This document shows, in pieces, positions 8,372 through 18,647 of a stretch of DNA of 33,092 nt. Position 1 is the stretch's first letter. Each line of letters opens with the position of its first letter. Below the pieces are notes generated by a model. The model did not search any database. It saw only the letters and a list, made by a program, of their open reading frames with translations, and was not told where the DNA came from. The position numbers and the translations under genes were made by a program. Where the stretch lies: NCBI GenBank assembly GCA_023266235.1, contig JAHFRL010000042.1, positions 1 through 33,092 of the forward strand, given 5' to 3'. This stretch comes from Betaproteobacteria bacterium. GTDB taxonomy: Bacteria; Pseudomonadota; Gammaproteobacteria; Burkholderiales; SG8-41.

Positions 8372-9289
8372 TCAGCGTCCGCTGGTGACGACGATCAAGC
8401 CGATCATCAGCAGCACCATGCCCATGATCTCGAGCGGGGTCAATCGCTCGCGGAAGAAACGCCGCGCAATCGCATAGCCGAACAGCAGCTCGATCAGGCC
8501 CAGCGTGCGCACGTGAACCAGGGGCTCGATCGCCATCGCGGTGAACCAGCCCGCCGATGCGGCAGCGCCCATGCAGCCCGCAAACAGCGACGCGCGCCAC
8601 GCGCGGCAGACGCGCGCCACCACTTGAGCGTCGCGCGCCAGCAGCCAGCCGCCGAGCAGCAGCGTTTGCAGGGCCTGCGCCGCGACCAGCGTATAGGCCG
8701 CGGCCATCGGGAACGCGGCGCCGTCGAGCGCGAGCGCCGCGCCGCGGTAGCCGACCGCGGCGAGACCGAAGCCGGCGCCCGAGACCAGGCCCAGCAGCGC
8801 GGTGCGCGTGGCCCAGCCGGCCACGAGCGTGCGCAACGGGTGCCGGCGGTCGATGGGCGCCAGCAGCAGCACGCCCAGCGTGCAGAAGGCGATGGCGATC
8901 AGCGCGACTGGCGTGAGCGGATCGCCGAGGAACACCAGCCCGAACACCGCAACCTGGATGACTTCGCTTTTGGCGTAGGCGATGCCGAGCGCAAAATTGC
9001 GCTCGGCCATGATGCGCAGCATCAGTGCCGTTGCCCCGATCTGGGTGATCGAACCGAGCAACACCCACCACAGGAAAGCGGCGTTCGGCGCGGGCAGCGG
9101 GAAATGGCCGACGAGATAGACGGCGGCGAGCCACAGCACGGCGAACGGCAGCCCGTACAGAAAACGCACCAGGGTTGCTCCCAGCGTGCCCAGCACGGGC
9201 GTGAGATGTCGCTGGGCGGCGTTGCGCACCGTCTGGGCGAAAGCCGCGCCGATGGTGATCGGTATCCAGAGCCACTCGGCGGGGATCAA
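8372..9289 (-). CDS. EamA/DMT-superfamily transporter
   Basis: Inner-membrane protein of 305 residues with about ten hydrophobic helices arranged as two EamA-like halves (roughly residues 8-145 and 160-303), ending GLIVVTSGR. Such proteins export or import small metabolites; the substrate cannot be read from sequence. The start appears to be TTG at 9289, because the codon just upstream is a stop and no ATG or GTG lies near the first helix. This leaves 21 nt to the SDR gene on the same strand, so the two are probably co-transcribed. Confidence 0.85.
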   Translation of the reverse strand: MIPAEWLWIPITIGAAFAQTVRNAAQRHLTPVLGTLGATLVRFLYGLPFAVLWLAAVYLVGHFPLPAPNAAFLWWVLLGSITQIGATALMLRIMAERNFALGIAYAKSEVIQVAVFGLVFLGDPLTPVALIAIAFCTLGVLLLAPIDRRHPLRTLVAGWATRTALLGLVSGAGFGLAAVGYRGAALALDGAAFPMAAAYTLVAAQALQTLLLGGWLLARDAQVVARVCRAWRASLFAGCMGAAASAGWFTAMAIEPLVHVRTLGLIELLFGYAIARRFFRERLTPLEIMGMVLLMIGLIVVTSGR

Positions 9290-9310
9290 TTACGAAGTCC
9301 GATCGAGCCG

Positions 9311-10066
9311 TCAGCCGCGCCCGACGAACGGCATCTTGGTCGCCATGATGGTCATGAACTGAACGTTGACGTCGAGCGGCAGGCTCGCCATGTGGAGCAC
9401 CGCATTGGCGACGTGCTGCACATCCATCATCGCCTCGACCGCGATTTCGCCGTTCGCCTGCTTGACGCCCTTCGCCATGCGCGCCGCCAGACTGGTCAGC
9501 GCATTGCCGATGTCGATCTGGCTGCACGCGATGTCGTACTTGCGGCCGTCGAGCGAAATGCATTTGGTAAGCCCCGTGACCGCGTGCTTGGTCGCGGTGT
9601 AGGGGGCCGAATCGGGCCGCGGCGCGTGGGCCGAGATCGAGCCGTTGTTGATGATGCGCCCGCCGCGCGGGTGCTGGTCCTTCATTTGCCGGTACGCCGC
9701 CTGCGCGCACAGGAACATGCCGGTCAAGTTGGTGTCGACCACCGCTTGCCATTTCTCGTAAGCGAGGTCCTCGAACAGGATGCCGGGGGCGTTGGTGCCG
9801 GCGTTGTTGAACAGCACGTCGAGGCGGCCGAATTTGTCTCTGGTCAATGCGAAAAGCGCATGCACGGATGCCGGATTGGCAACGTCGGTAGGAGCGGCCA
9901 GCGCGCGTGGGCCGGCCGCCGATTCGGCGGCGGTCTGCTCCAGCAGTTCGGCACGCCGGCCGGCGAGCGCGACGCAGTAGCCCGCCTTGAGCAGCGCGAG
10001 CGCAACGCCCTTGCCGATGCCGGTTCCCGCGCCGGTGACGATGGCGACTCTGTCATGTGAGCTCAT
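9311..10066 (-). CDS. Short-chain dehydrogenase/reductase (SDR)
   Basis: Classical NAD(P)-dependent oxidoreductase of 251 residues. The Rossmann motif TGAGTGIG is at residues 11-18, NNAG at 87-90, and the tetrad is Asn113, Ser143, Tyr156 and Lys160 (YTATK). I choose ATG 10066 because AAGGAG lies eight bases upstream. A longer in-frame start at 10141 would translate the heptamer tract into a low-complexity leader and is rejected. The lack of a basic residue after the glycine motif leaves NAD versus NADP open. Neighbours are a DMT transporter downstream and a ketopantoate reductase-like gene upstream; substrate unknown. Confidence 0.92.
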   Translation of the reverse strand: MSSHDRVAIVTGAGTGIGKGVALALLKAGYCVALAGRRAELLEQTAAESAAGPRALAAPTDVANPASVHALFALTRDKFGRLDVLFNNAGTNAPGILFEDLAYEKWQAVVDTNLTGMFLCAQAAYRQMKDQHPRGGRIINNGSISAHAPRPDSAPYTATKHAVTGLTKCISLDGRKYDIACSQIDIGNALTSLAARMAKGVKQANGEIAVEAMMDVQHVANAVLHMASLPLDVNVQFMTIMATKMPFVGRG

Positions 10067-10080
10067 GGTGCGGTCTCCTT

Positions 10081-10159
10081 GGTGAAGGGTGAATGGTGAA
10101 TGGTGAATGGTGAAGGGAAACACGCTTTTGCGATTCCCCATTTCCCATTTCCCATCCTT
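10081..10159. repeat. Intergenic heptamer tract with two opposed arms
   Basis: The left arm (10081-10115) is five exact-phase 7-mers: three GGTGAAT flanked by GGTGAAG. The right arm (10132-10157) is GATTCCC, two CATTTCC and a partial unit. Arms are separated by 16 nt. It fills the whole gap between the SDR Shine-Dalgarno and the upstream gene's stop. Confidence 0.9.
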
Positions 10160-10165
10160 TAACGC

Positions 10166-11140
10166 TTACGCCGCTCGCAATGCCCGGTCGAGCCCGCGCA
10201 GCAGCGGCAGCACGACGTCGATGTTGGGCACGGCGACACTTTTCTCGCGCGCGAACGCATGGAGCTGCCCGAGCAGCGCTTCCACCTCGATCGGCCGTCC
10301 CCGCAGCACGTCCTGCAGCATGGAAGGGCGTTGGCCCGGCTTGCCGCGCCGTGCCGTGCTTTCGACGTCCACTTCCGCGCGCAGGTCCCAGCCGAGCGCC
10401 GCGGCGACCGCGAGCGTTTCGCGCATCACGCGGATCGACAGCGCACAGAGTTCCGGGTCGGCGCCGAGCCCGCCCAGGTCCACGCGGCTCAGCGCGCAGA
10501 GCGTGTTGCCGGATGCATTGTTCACGAGCTTTTGCCAGATATCGCGGCGCAGATCGCCCGCTGTCCTCGCCTCGATCCCGCCGCGGCCGAACATTGCGAG
10601 CGCGGCCTCGAGGCGCGCGCTCGCTGATCCGTCCGGTTCGCCCAGGATAAAATGGTCGGGGCCGGCATGCACGATCACGCCCGGCGCGATCAGGTCATTG
10701 GGCGAGTGGACGACGCAGCCGAGCGTGCGCTCGGGCTTGACCCGGGTCCACAGCGCGGCGTCGGGATCGAGCAGCGGCAGCGGGCCGCCGGCGCCGGCAA
10801 GACCGTGCCGCCACCACCACGGGATGCCGTTGAGCAGAAACACCGCGCAGCCCTGCGGCGCGAGCAGACGCGCGATCGCGGCGGCGGCGCCGGGCGCCGC
10901 ATGCGCTTTCAGGGTGACGAGCACCACATCCTGCGGCGGCAGCGTGGACGGATCGTCGGTTGCAACTTCGGCCCGCGCCGTGATCTCCGTGCCGCCCGAG
11001 CGCAGCGTCAGGCCGCGTTCGCGCATCGCCTTCAATTGCGCGCCGCGCGCGACCACCGAGACGTCGTCGGCTTGCGCGGCCAGGAGCCGCGTCGCGATAT
11101 TGCCGCCCACGGCGCCCGCGCCGAATACGCAGACTTTCAT
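10166..11140 (-). CDS. Ketopantoate reductase-like protein (ApbA/PanE family)
   Basis: NADPH-dependent 2-dehydropantoate reductase family member of 324 residues. It has an N-terminal Rossmann motif GAGAVGG at residues 7-13, the family LVTLKAH with Lys78, NG at 104-105, the catalytic-type Lys204 in IWQKLVNNASGN, and Glu285 in SMLQDVLRGRPIEVE. ATG 11140 has GGGAG five bases upstream; the frame extends further but without a ribosome site. True PanE makes pantoate for coenzyme A. Many paralogues of this size act on other 2-oxo acids, and the operon with an SDR and a transporter fits a catabolic paralogue equally well, so I give no symbol. Confidence 0.88.
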   Translation of the reverse strand: MKVCVFGAGAVGGNIATRLLAAQADDVSVVARGAQLKAMRERGLTLRSGGTEITARAEVATDDPSTLPPQDVVLVTLKAHAAPGAAAAIARLLAPQGCAVFLLNGIPWWWRHGLAGAGGPLPLLDPDAALWTRVKPERTLGCVVHSPNDLIAPGVIVHAGPDHFILGEPDGSASARLEAALAMFGRGGIEARTAGDLRRDIWQKLVNNASGNTLCALSRVDLGGLGADPELCALSIRVMRETLAVAAALGWDLRAEVDVESTARRGKPGQRPSMLQDVLRGRPIEVEALLGQLHAFAREKSVAVPNIDVVLPLLRGLDRALRAA

Positions 11141-11261
11141 GCATGCTCCCTGATTTGGTGTGCTGGAAGGCGCATCGCCTTCCGCTCGCTCCGGCGCGGT
11201 CGCCGCGCCGGTGAGCATCATAGCGGTTTTCAGACTGCAATAGCGCCGGGTCCGGCTCTGC

Positions 11262-11987
11262 TCAAGCGTCGATCTCGACGTCAAGCGTAGCGGAGAGCAA
11301 CTTGCGCATGTGCTCCCAGTGCGAACCTTCCCAATAAATTCGTTCGCATCCCGGGCAGCGCACGAAGCGCGCATAGCGCGCGAGAATGCGACCGGGCACC
11401 TGCTCTTGCGCAGCGCCCGCCCCGACTTCCTGCAGGCGCAGGTTGCAGTGGAGGCAGAGCGTGAACGGTTGCATCTGCCGCCCCAGCGCATAGCGCGCTG
11501 CCACCTCGCTGATCTGTGCTTCGGTCTTGAGCGCGTGGACGAAGCACCCGCGCATCACTTCGCGGCATTTCAGGAGCTCGCGGTCGCGGGTCAGCACGAT
11601 GCGTCGCTCGCGCCGCGCGATCTCCAGGATTGCCAGGTCCTGGATGGCGTTGTCGAAGAGGGTGTCGAAGCCGAGCATCCGCAGCATGCGCGCAAGACCG
11701 CCAAGATGCGCATCGGCGAGAAAGAGCGGCGCGTCCGCCGTGGCGGCCGCGCCCGGCTCGAAAGGAAAGACCTCGATTGCATCCCCGTCGCGCACGCTGC
11801 GCGGGAGCGTCGCCGGCCCGCCATTGACCAGCAGCCGGCCGACTTCCGTATGCGGCACGCCCAGCGCTTCGGTCGCGTTCTTCAGCGTGGCGGCGCGGGC
11901 ACACGCGCAGTCGAAGGCCCGGCCGCGGTGCCCCCGGGCCAGGAAACTTTCCAGCACGCCGTGAAAGCGGAAGGTGGCCGTTGCCAT
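11262..11987 (-). CDS. Mut7-C RNase domain protein with N-terminal ubiquitin-like domain
   Basis: 241 residues. Residues about 1-80 look like a MoaD/ThiS-type ubiquitin fold (Mut7-C_ub; RLLVNGGPAT, DGDAIEVFPF). Residues about 87-235 form the Mut7-C (DUF82) PIN-like nuclease domain, with acidic residues Asp92 (FLADAHLGGLAR) and Asp135 (LTRDRELL). A zinc ribbon follows, with Cys178/Cys181 and Cys211/Cys214, and then the family motif YWEGSHWEHM. The protein is likely cytoplasmic and RNA-acting by family, though biochemical function is poorly established. Start is ATG 11987; the GGGAG upstream is unusually close (2 nt). It is upstream of and co-oriented with the ketopantoate reductase-like gene, about 120 nt away. 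Confidence 0.85.
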   Translation of the reverse strand: MATATFRFHGVLESFLARGHRGRAFDCACARAATLKNATEALGVPHTEVGRLLVNGGPATLPRSVRDGDAIEVFPFEPGAAATADAPLFLADAHLGGLARMLRMLGFDTLFDNAIQDLAILEIARRERRIVLTRDRELLKCREVMRGCFVHALKTEAQISEVAARYALGRQMQPFTLCLHCNLRLQEVGAGAAQEQVPGRILARYARFVRCPGCERIYWEGSHWEHMRKLLSATLDVEIDA

Positions 11988-12059
11988 AGCTCCCGCTTAT
12001 TATTCCACGGCGACTCCTCGCTCGTGTTGTCCGCAAGCTGCCGCGGGGCGGCGCCCTCG

Positions 12060-13127
12060 CTATTGCTTCGCGAGCCCGAGGTCGGTCAGCGCGGACCGCA
12101 GCTTCGCGTCCTCGGCGCGCAGGAATTTCGTGTAATCGGCGCTGTTCAGGTATTCGGCGTCCCACTGGTTCGCGGCGAGGAACGCCTTCCAGTCCGCGCT
12201 CGCGACGCTCGCGGCGAGCACGCCGTCCCAGTACGCGATCTGCGGCGGGCGCATGCCCTTGACGCCGAACACGCCCGCCCAGTTGGACACGACGAGGTCG
12301 AGCCCCAGCTCCTGCCACGTCGGCACGGCGGCGAGCGCGCCGCCGAGCCGCTGCGGCGCGGCCACGCCGAGCATGCGCAGCTTGCCCGCTTCGACATGCG
12401 GCAGAATATTGGACGCGACCGTGACCACGCAGTCGACGTGACCACCGAGGGCTGCGGTCATCAGCTCCGCGCCCTGGAATACGGCGATCTTCGCTTTCTT
12501 CGGGTCGCCGCCCGCGCCTTTCACCAGCATGCCGGCGAGGATGTGCAGCGCGCTGCCCGCGCTGTTGATGCCAAGGCTCAGCGCGTAGGGGTCGCGCTTC
12601 AGCCGCTCGATCAGCTCGCGCCCGGAGCCGAGCGGCGACTCGGTGCGCACGGCCGCCGCGACGTACTGGGTGCCGAGCAGCGCCATAGGCGTGAAGTCCG
12701 CGAACGTGAACTTGCTCGCGCCGGTGACCTGGCTGGTGATGATCGTCGGCGAGGCGATCTGCAGGTAGTGCGCATCGCCCGCGCGCTGCGCGAGATAGCT
12801 CCAGGCGATCTGGCCTCCGCCGCCCACCCGGTTGACGACCGTGCTGGTGACGCCGAGCGCGTTCGTGTCCTGCCAGATCTTCTGCAGCGTGCGCGCGGTG
12901 CGGTCCTGCGAGCTGCCGGCCGTGAGCCCGACCACGATCTCGACGTTCTTCTCCGGCTTCCAGTTTTGCGCCAGCGCCGGCGTGGCGGCCGCCGCGAACA
13001 GCAGCGCCGCGCCGAGCAGATTGGCGACGATTTTGTCGTCCTCGATCAGGATGCCGCCGCCGGGGATGTCGCCGAGCTTGTCGTCGACGGTCACCAGCGA
13101 GCTGTTTTTGATCAGTGTGCGTGCCAT
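12060..13127 (-). CDS. TTT substrate-binding protein with fused amidohydrolase-like N-terminus
   Basis: 355 residues, of which about 54-355 are a Bug-type receptor (NWKPEKNVEIVVGLTAGS, GVTSTVVNRVGGGGQIA, EYLNSADYTKFLRAED). Residues 1-35 do not belong to this family: the start MARTLIKNSSLVTVDD and ILIEDDKIVA is the typical N-terminal strand pattern of a cytosine-deaminase/TrzA-like amidohydrolase. The junction is at about residue 35/36 (near 13022), followed directly by a signal-peptide hydrophobic core and ALA|QN cleavage at residue 53. No ATG or GTG lies at the junction, so the native receptor start is gone. Either translation begins at the amidohydrolase start, burying the signal 35 residues in, or the gene is a non-functional recombination scar. 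Confidence 0.85.
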   Translation of the reverse strand: MARTLIKNSSLVTVDDKLGDIPGGGILIEDDKIVANLLGAALLFAAAATPALAQNWKPEKNVEIVVGLTAGSSQDRTARTLQKIWQDTNALGVTSTVVNRVGGGGQIAWSYLAQRAGDAHYLQIASPTIITSQVTGASKFTFADFTPMALLGTQYVAAAVRTESPLGSGRELIERLKRDPYALSLGINSAGSALHILAGMLVKGAGGDPKKAKIAVFQGAELMTAALGGHVDCVVTVASNILPHVEAGKLRMLGVAAPQRLGGALAAVPTWQELGLDLVVSNWAGVFGVKGMRPPQIAYWDGVLAASVASADWKAFLAANQWDAEYLNSADYTKFLRAEDAKLRSALTDLGLAKQ

Positions 13128-13225
13128 TACTTTTCTTTCACAACCGGTTATCCCGCGCGCTGCATGTCAGTGCGAACGACTGAAAACCGCGAGCGCGTGG
13201 ATTTCGCCGGTAACTGAATTCCCGG

Positions 13226-15004
<1,779 letters not shown>

Positions 15005-15147
15005 GACGTTTCCGGGTCGATGAAGGCCCTATTCTAAACGATGCCGGCGGTCGCGGCCGCCACGTGACCGGGGCGGAGGGGCGACCGCATGCGCCGCCAC
15101 GCGGCGGTAATCTGAGTGGCGACACGGCTGCTGGCGCGGTATGCTAG

Positions 15148-15175
15148 TTGACGATTACCGGCAAGCCGCTAAGAT
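15148..15175 (+). promoter_or_regulatory. Putative sigma70-type promoter for the small membrane protein
   Basis: A -35 box TTGACG (15148-15153) and a -10-like TAAGAT (15170-15175) are separated by 16 bp. They sit about 44 nt upstream of the ATG at 15219. The -10 matches consensus at four of six positions, so this is a sequence-only prediction. Confidence 0.45.
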
Positions 15176-15218
15176 TTCACTTACCACGGTTTTTGAGCAT
15201 CAGTCGCGAGGGATAGCC

Positions 15219-15425
15219 ATGACGGGAGCGTTGATTACTGTAGCCATCGGGTTCGTGATGTTGATTGCGGATTGGCACATGGCCACCAAGCCGGGAGAGA
15301 ACGACAAGATCAAGCGTCGCAAGCCGCTGACTCCGGTCAACCGCAAACAATTATGGGATATTTTCGTGATGACGTTCGTCATCGCCGGCGGGGTGTGGCT
15401 GGTGACGTATTTCTTCAGCGGTTGA
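15219..15425 (+). CDS. Small two-helix membrane protein of unknown function
   Basis: 68 residues beginning MTGALITVAIGFVMLIADWHMA. I choose ATG 15219 because GAGGGAT lies five bases upstream; an in-frame ATG at 15141 precedes the putative promoter's -35. Two hydrophobic segments (about residues 3-20 and 48-66) flank a strongly basic cytoplasmic-type loop (KPGENDKIKRRKPLTPVNRKQ). By the positive-inside rule both termini should face the periplasm (inference). I do not recognise a family. It is divergent from glnS and convergent with the TTT gene at 15539. Confidence 0.7.
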   Translation: MTGALITVAIGFVMLIADWHMATKPGENDKIKRRKPLTPVNRKQLWDIFVMTFVIAGGVWLVTYFFSG

Positions 15426-15538
15426 TCGCCGCCGGACGCCTGCGCGGCAGCGCCAGCGCGAACGCACACTCGGCGCCGAGCATGGCCGCGGCAGGCAGCA
15501 ACCAGGCGGCGGTGCGCAGCAATATCATCGCCGGCCGC

Positions 15539-16528
15539 TCAATTGTCGATCTTGACGTTGGCGTCCTTGATGACCTTCGCCCATTTCGCCACCTCGTCCT
15601 TCAGGAACTTCGTGAATTCGGCGGGCGTGCCGCCGACGGGTTCGATGCCGAGCTGCAGGAAACGCTCCTTGATCTCGGGCCGGCGGGTGGCGGCGGCGGC
15701 TTCGCGCGCGAGCTTGTCCACGATGGGCCTGGGCGTGCCGGCGGGGGCGAGCAGACCGACCCAGGTGCCGCCGACCACGTTTACGCCGGATTCGATCAGC
15801 GTCGGCAACTCGGGCGCGACCGCGACGCGCTTCTCGGACGCCATGCCGAGCGCCTTGATTTTGCCGGCGCGCACGTGCGGCAGCATGGACGAGGGAACGT
15901 CCATCATGACCTGGATCTGGCCGCCGATCAGGTCCTGCAGCGCTGGCGCGGTGCCTTTGTACGGCACGTGCACCATCTTGATTCCCGTCGTCGACATCAG
16001 GAGCTCGGTGGTCAGGTGTGCCGCGGCGCCGATGCCGCTCGAGGCGAACGAGAGTTGCCCCGGCTTCGCCTTGGCCAGTTCCACCAGTTCTTTCGCCGAC
16101 TTCGCAGGCAGCGAGTTGGTCGCGCACACGATCAGCGGCGCGGTGGCAAGCAACGACACGTGCTCGAAACTCTTGATCGAGTCGTACGGCAGCTTCGCGT
16201 ATAGCGTCTGGTTCGCCGCGTGCGCGGCGATCACGGTGCCGAGCGTGTAGCCGTCGGGTGTCGACTTCGACAGCATGTCGACGGCGAGTATGCTGTTGGC
16301 GCCGGGGCGGTTGTCGACGACGAAAGTCTGGCCGAACGTCTTCGCGAGCTCCAGCGCAACGACGCGCGTGACGACGTCGGTAATGCCCCCCGGTGTGTAC
16401 GGCACCAGCACGCGCACCGGCCTGGCCGGATAGCCGGATTCAGCGGCGGTCAAGCGGGTCTGGGCGTGCAGCGCGCCGCAGGCGAGCAGCGCGGCGCACA
16501 CGAGAAGCGAACGCGATAGGGATTGCAT
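15539..16528 (-). CDS. Bug-family TTT substrate-binding protein
   Basis: Secreted carboxylate receptor of 329 residues. Start ATG 16528 is supported by AAGGAGAGG about 6 nt upstream and a signal peptide (MQSLSRSLLVCAALLACGALHA|QT, cleavage after residue 22). Family motifs are GYPARPVRVLVPYTPGG, GQTFVVDNRPGANS, SSGIGAAAHLTTELLM and VPYKGTAPALQDLIGGQ, with C-terminal KWAKVIKDANVKIDN. It is the last of the six receptors and is flanked by unrelated genes; no TctA or TctB is present. Ligand unknown. Confidence 0.94.
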   Translation of the reverse strand: MQSLSRSLLVCAALLACGALHAQTRLTAAESGYPARPVRVLVPYTPGGITDVVTRVVALELAKTFGQTFVVDNRPGANSILAVDMLSKSTPDGYTLGTVIAAHAANQTLYAKLPYDSIKSFEHVSLLATAPLIVCATNSLPAKSAKELVELAKAKPGQLSFASSGIGAAAHLTTELLMSTTGIKMVHVPYKGTAPALQDLIGGQIQVMMDVPSSMLPHVRAGKIKALGMASEKRVAVAPELPTLIESGVNVVGGTWVGLLAPAGTPRPIVDKLAREAAAATRRPEIKERFLQLGIEPVGGTPAEFTKFLKDEVAKWAKVIKDANVKIDN

Positions 16529-16738
16529 GGGGTCCTCTCCTTAAACGGGTCGGCGCGCGCCGAGGTAAGTTGTCTTGATCCCGGTTCCGGCTGCGCGGTT
16601 GCGCGATTTTCTCACACGGCAGGCTTTTGCGTGCAGGCTCCGCGCCTGCGGCATGCGGTGGACTCATAGTGCGCCGCAGCACCGGCGGCTGCTACCCGTA
16701 ACTCGGGCTTTCGATTATCGTCTATTCTATGGGACCCG

Positions 16739-17755
16739 ATGCATGCGTTGACCTTCCAGGCGCTGCGCCTGCTCGCCGACGGCGAATTCCGTTCCGGCGA
16801 GGCGATGGCGCGCGCGCTCGGCGTGTCGCGGGCGAGCGTGTGGAACGCGCTGCACGCGCTGGACGACGTCGGGCTCGCGGTGTTCAAGGTGCGCGGCCGC
16901 GGTTATCGCCTCGCCGAGCCGCTGGCGCTGCTTGAGCGCGCCGCAGTCGAGCGTGAGCTCGGTGCGCACGCCGCGCGGTTCGCGCTCGAGGTGCTCGATA
17001 GCGCCGAGTCGACCAATACGCTGCTGATGCAGCGCGCGGCAACCGGCACGGCGGGCGGCAGTGTGATCGCCGCCGAGTGGCAGACGCACGGGCGCGGCCG
17101 GCGCGGCCGCGCCTGGCATTCGACGCCAGGCGCCGCGCTTACTTTTTCGCTGCTGTGGCGGTTTCAGCAGGGCGCGGGTTTTCTCGCCGGGCTGAGCCTC
17201 GCAGTCGGCGTTGCGGTGGCGCGCGCACTCGCCGCGCTCGGCGCCGGCGCTGCCGGTCTCAAATGGCCGAATGACGTGCTGTGGCGCGGCCGCAAACTCG
17301 CGGGCATCCTGATCGAAATGCAGGGCGACATGCTGGGACCGAGCGCGGCGGTGATAGGCATCGGGCTCAACTGCCGCCTGCCCGACGCGCTGCGCGAGCG
17401 TATCGACCAGCCGGTGGTCGATCTCGCGGCCGTGAGCGGGGAAGTGCCCGATCGCAATCGAGTGCTGGCGCGGCTGCTGATCGAGCTCGAGCGCGTGTTG
17501 AGCGAATTCGCGCGCAGTGGCTTCGCGCCGCTGCGCGACGAGTGGCAGCGCCGCCATGTCCATCAAGGCAAGGCGGTGCAGCTCGCGCTGCCCGACGGCG
17601 GCGTTATCCGCGGCACGGCGGAAGGCGTGGCGGACGACGGGGCGTTGCTGCTGTCGACGAAGTCGGGACAGCGGCGTTTTCACAGCGGCGACGTGAGCCT
17701 GCGAGGCAGCGGCGAGGCGAGAGGCGGGAGGGGGCAACGCAAAGATGATGAATGA
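16739..17755 (+). CDS. birA: Bifunctional biotin-protein ligase / biotin operon repressor
   Basis: Attaches biotin to the carboxyl carrier protein of acetyl-CoA carboxylase, 338 residues. Residues 1-60 form a winged helix (SGEAMARALGVSRASVWNAL), so it is the BirA class that can also repress transcription. The ligase core has STNT at 91-94, the biotin/ATP loop GRGRRGRAW at 118-126, KWPND at 175-179 and KLAGILIE at 186-193. The C-terminal SH3-like domain ends near residue 322 (GDVSLR). Residues about 323-338 are a low-complexity basic/acidic tail encoded by a heptamer tract. Start is ATG 16739 with weak GGGA upstream. It heads a plus-strand group with coaX and a SPOR gene. Confidence 0.95.
   Translation: MHALTFQALRLLADGEFRSGEAMARALGVSRASVWNALHALDDVGLAVFKVRGRGYRLAEPLALLERAAVERELGAHAARFALEVLDSAESTNTLLMQRAATGTAGGSVIAAEWQTHGRGRRGRAWHSTPGAALTFSLLWRFQQGAGFLAGLSLAVGVAVARALAALGAGAAGLKWPNDVLWRGRKLAGILIEMQGDMLGPSAAVIGIGLNCRLPDALRERIDQPVVDLAAVSGEVPDRNRVLARLLIELERVLSEFARSGFAPLRDEWQRRHVHQGKAVQLALPDGGVIRGTAEGVADDGALLLSTKSGQRRFHSGDVSLRGSGEARGGRGQRKDDE
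17708..17735. repeat. Heptamer tract in the 3' end of birA
   Basis: Four 7-mers of consensus AGGCGRG encode the tail residues after the last conserved BirA position. The complementary motif (GCCTCNC) recurs inside murE at 32213-32247. Confidence 0.7.
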
Positions 17756-17866
17756 TGAAGCAATGACGCTGATGCATCAGGAAGTGAGCCCGTTGTCAGA
17801 TCGCACGGTTGCTGGTTTTCTTGGCGGTCTTGGCGTCTTGGCGGCGCATGGTTTGAGGACCGAGGG

Positions 17867-18625
17867 GTGAAGAACAAAATCGTGCTCGCGATCGATGCCG
17901 GCAATACGCGCATCAAATGGGGCGCGCACGACGGCGCGCACTGGCTCAAGCAAGCCTGGGTCGAGACTGCGCGTGCAGCCGATCTCGCGCCCGCGTTCGC
18001 CGGATTGCCGCCGTTGCAGGCGGTGGTGGTGTCGAACGTCGTGGGTGCCGCGTTACAGCGGCAGCTGGCAGCGATACTGCCGGCAGCGCCCACATTGCGC
18101 TGGATCAACAGCGAGCGCGCGCAATGCGGCGTGAAAAACGGCTACGACGATCCGGCGCAGCTCGGTTGCGACCGCTGGGCGGCGCTGATCGGTGCGCACC
18201 GGCTCCACCCGGGACCCGTGGTGGTGGTCAATGCCGGCACCGCGCTCACCGTCGATGCGCTCGCCGGCGACGGCGTGTTCGTCGGCGGGGTCATCGTTCC
18301 CGGCGCGGAGCTGATGCGCAAGGCGTTGTCGGACAATACCGCCGCGCTCAAACTGCAGCCGGGCAAGTTCAGTTATTTTCCCAACACCACCGGGGATGCG
18401 ATCATGAGCGGCGCGATCAACGCGCTCGCCGGCGCGGTCGAGCGGATGGCGCGTTTCCTCGAGGAGACCGGCCAGCCGCAGCCGGTTTGCGTGCTGAGCG
18501 GCGGCGGCGCGGCGCTGCTCGAACCGCACCTTAACCTCGAGGTGAAGGTAGTGGATAATCTCGTCCTCGAGGGGTTGATTACCATCGCTGACGAGGCCGG
18601 CGCTCCAAATGCGCAAGACCGATGA
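17867..18625 (+). CDS. coaX: Type III pantothenate kinase
   Basis: First enzyme of coenzyme A synthesis from pantothenate, 252 residues, acetate/sugar-kinase fold. The phosphate-binding loop is DAGNTRIKW at residues 10-18. The type III signatures DRWAALIGAHR, VVVNAGTALTVD and GGVIVPGAELMRKAL are present in order. The start is taken as GTG 17867, although GAGG is almost adjacent to it; a second in-frame GTG at about 17882 would begin right at VLAIDAGNT, closer to the usual family start. birA-coaX-SPOR is a familiar betaproteobacterial order. The spacer to birA holds repeats but no terminator. Confidence 0.94.
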   Translation: MKNKIVLAIDAGNTRIKWGAHDGAHWLKQAWVETARAADLAPAFAGLPPLQAVVVSNVVGAALQRQLAAILPAAPTLRWINSERAQCGVKNGYDDPAQLGCDRWAALIGAHRLHPGPVVVVNAGTALTVDALAGDGVFVGGVIVPGAELMRKALSDNTAALKLQPGKFSYFPNTTGDAIMSGAINALAGAVERMARFLEETGQPQPVCVLSGGGAALLEPHLNLEVKVVDNLVLEGLITIADEAGAPNAQDR

Positions 18626-18647
18626 ACCGCTGATGAACGGTAATAAC

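Noticed and set aside
8513..10060. 515-codon plus-strand open frame, and the 507-codon minus-strand frame at 8229-9752
   Set aside because: Both overlie the DMT transporter and SDR genes, which have clear motifs, helices and start signals in another frame.
10081..10159. CRISPR array
   Set aside because: Repeat units are 7 bp with no spacers, and no cas genes are present in the window.
11310..13217. 635-codon plus-strand open frame
   Set aside because: It runs antisense across the Mut7-C and TTT receptor genes, is Arg/His/Gln-rich without any domain, and is the usual high-GC mirror of real minus-strand genes.
15422..15531. Possible 36-residue hydrophobic minus-strand peptide just after the TTT gene stop
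   Set aside because: It overlaps the end of the small membrane protein gene, has no ribosome site and no recognised family; too short to support.
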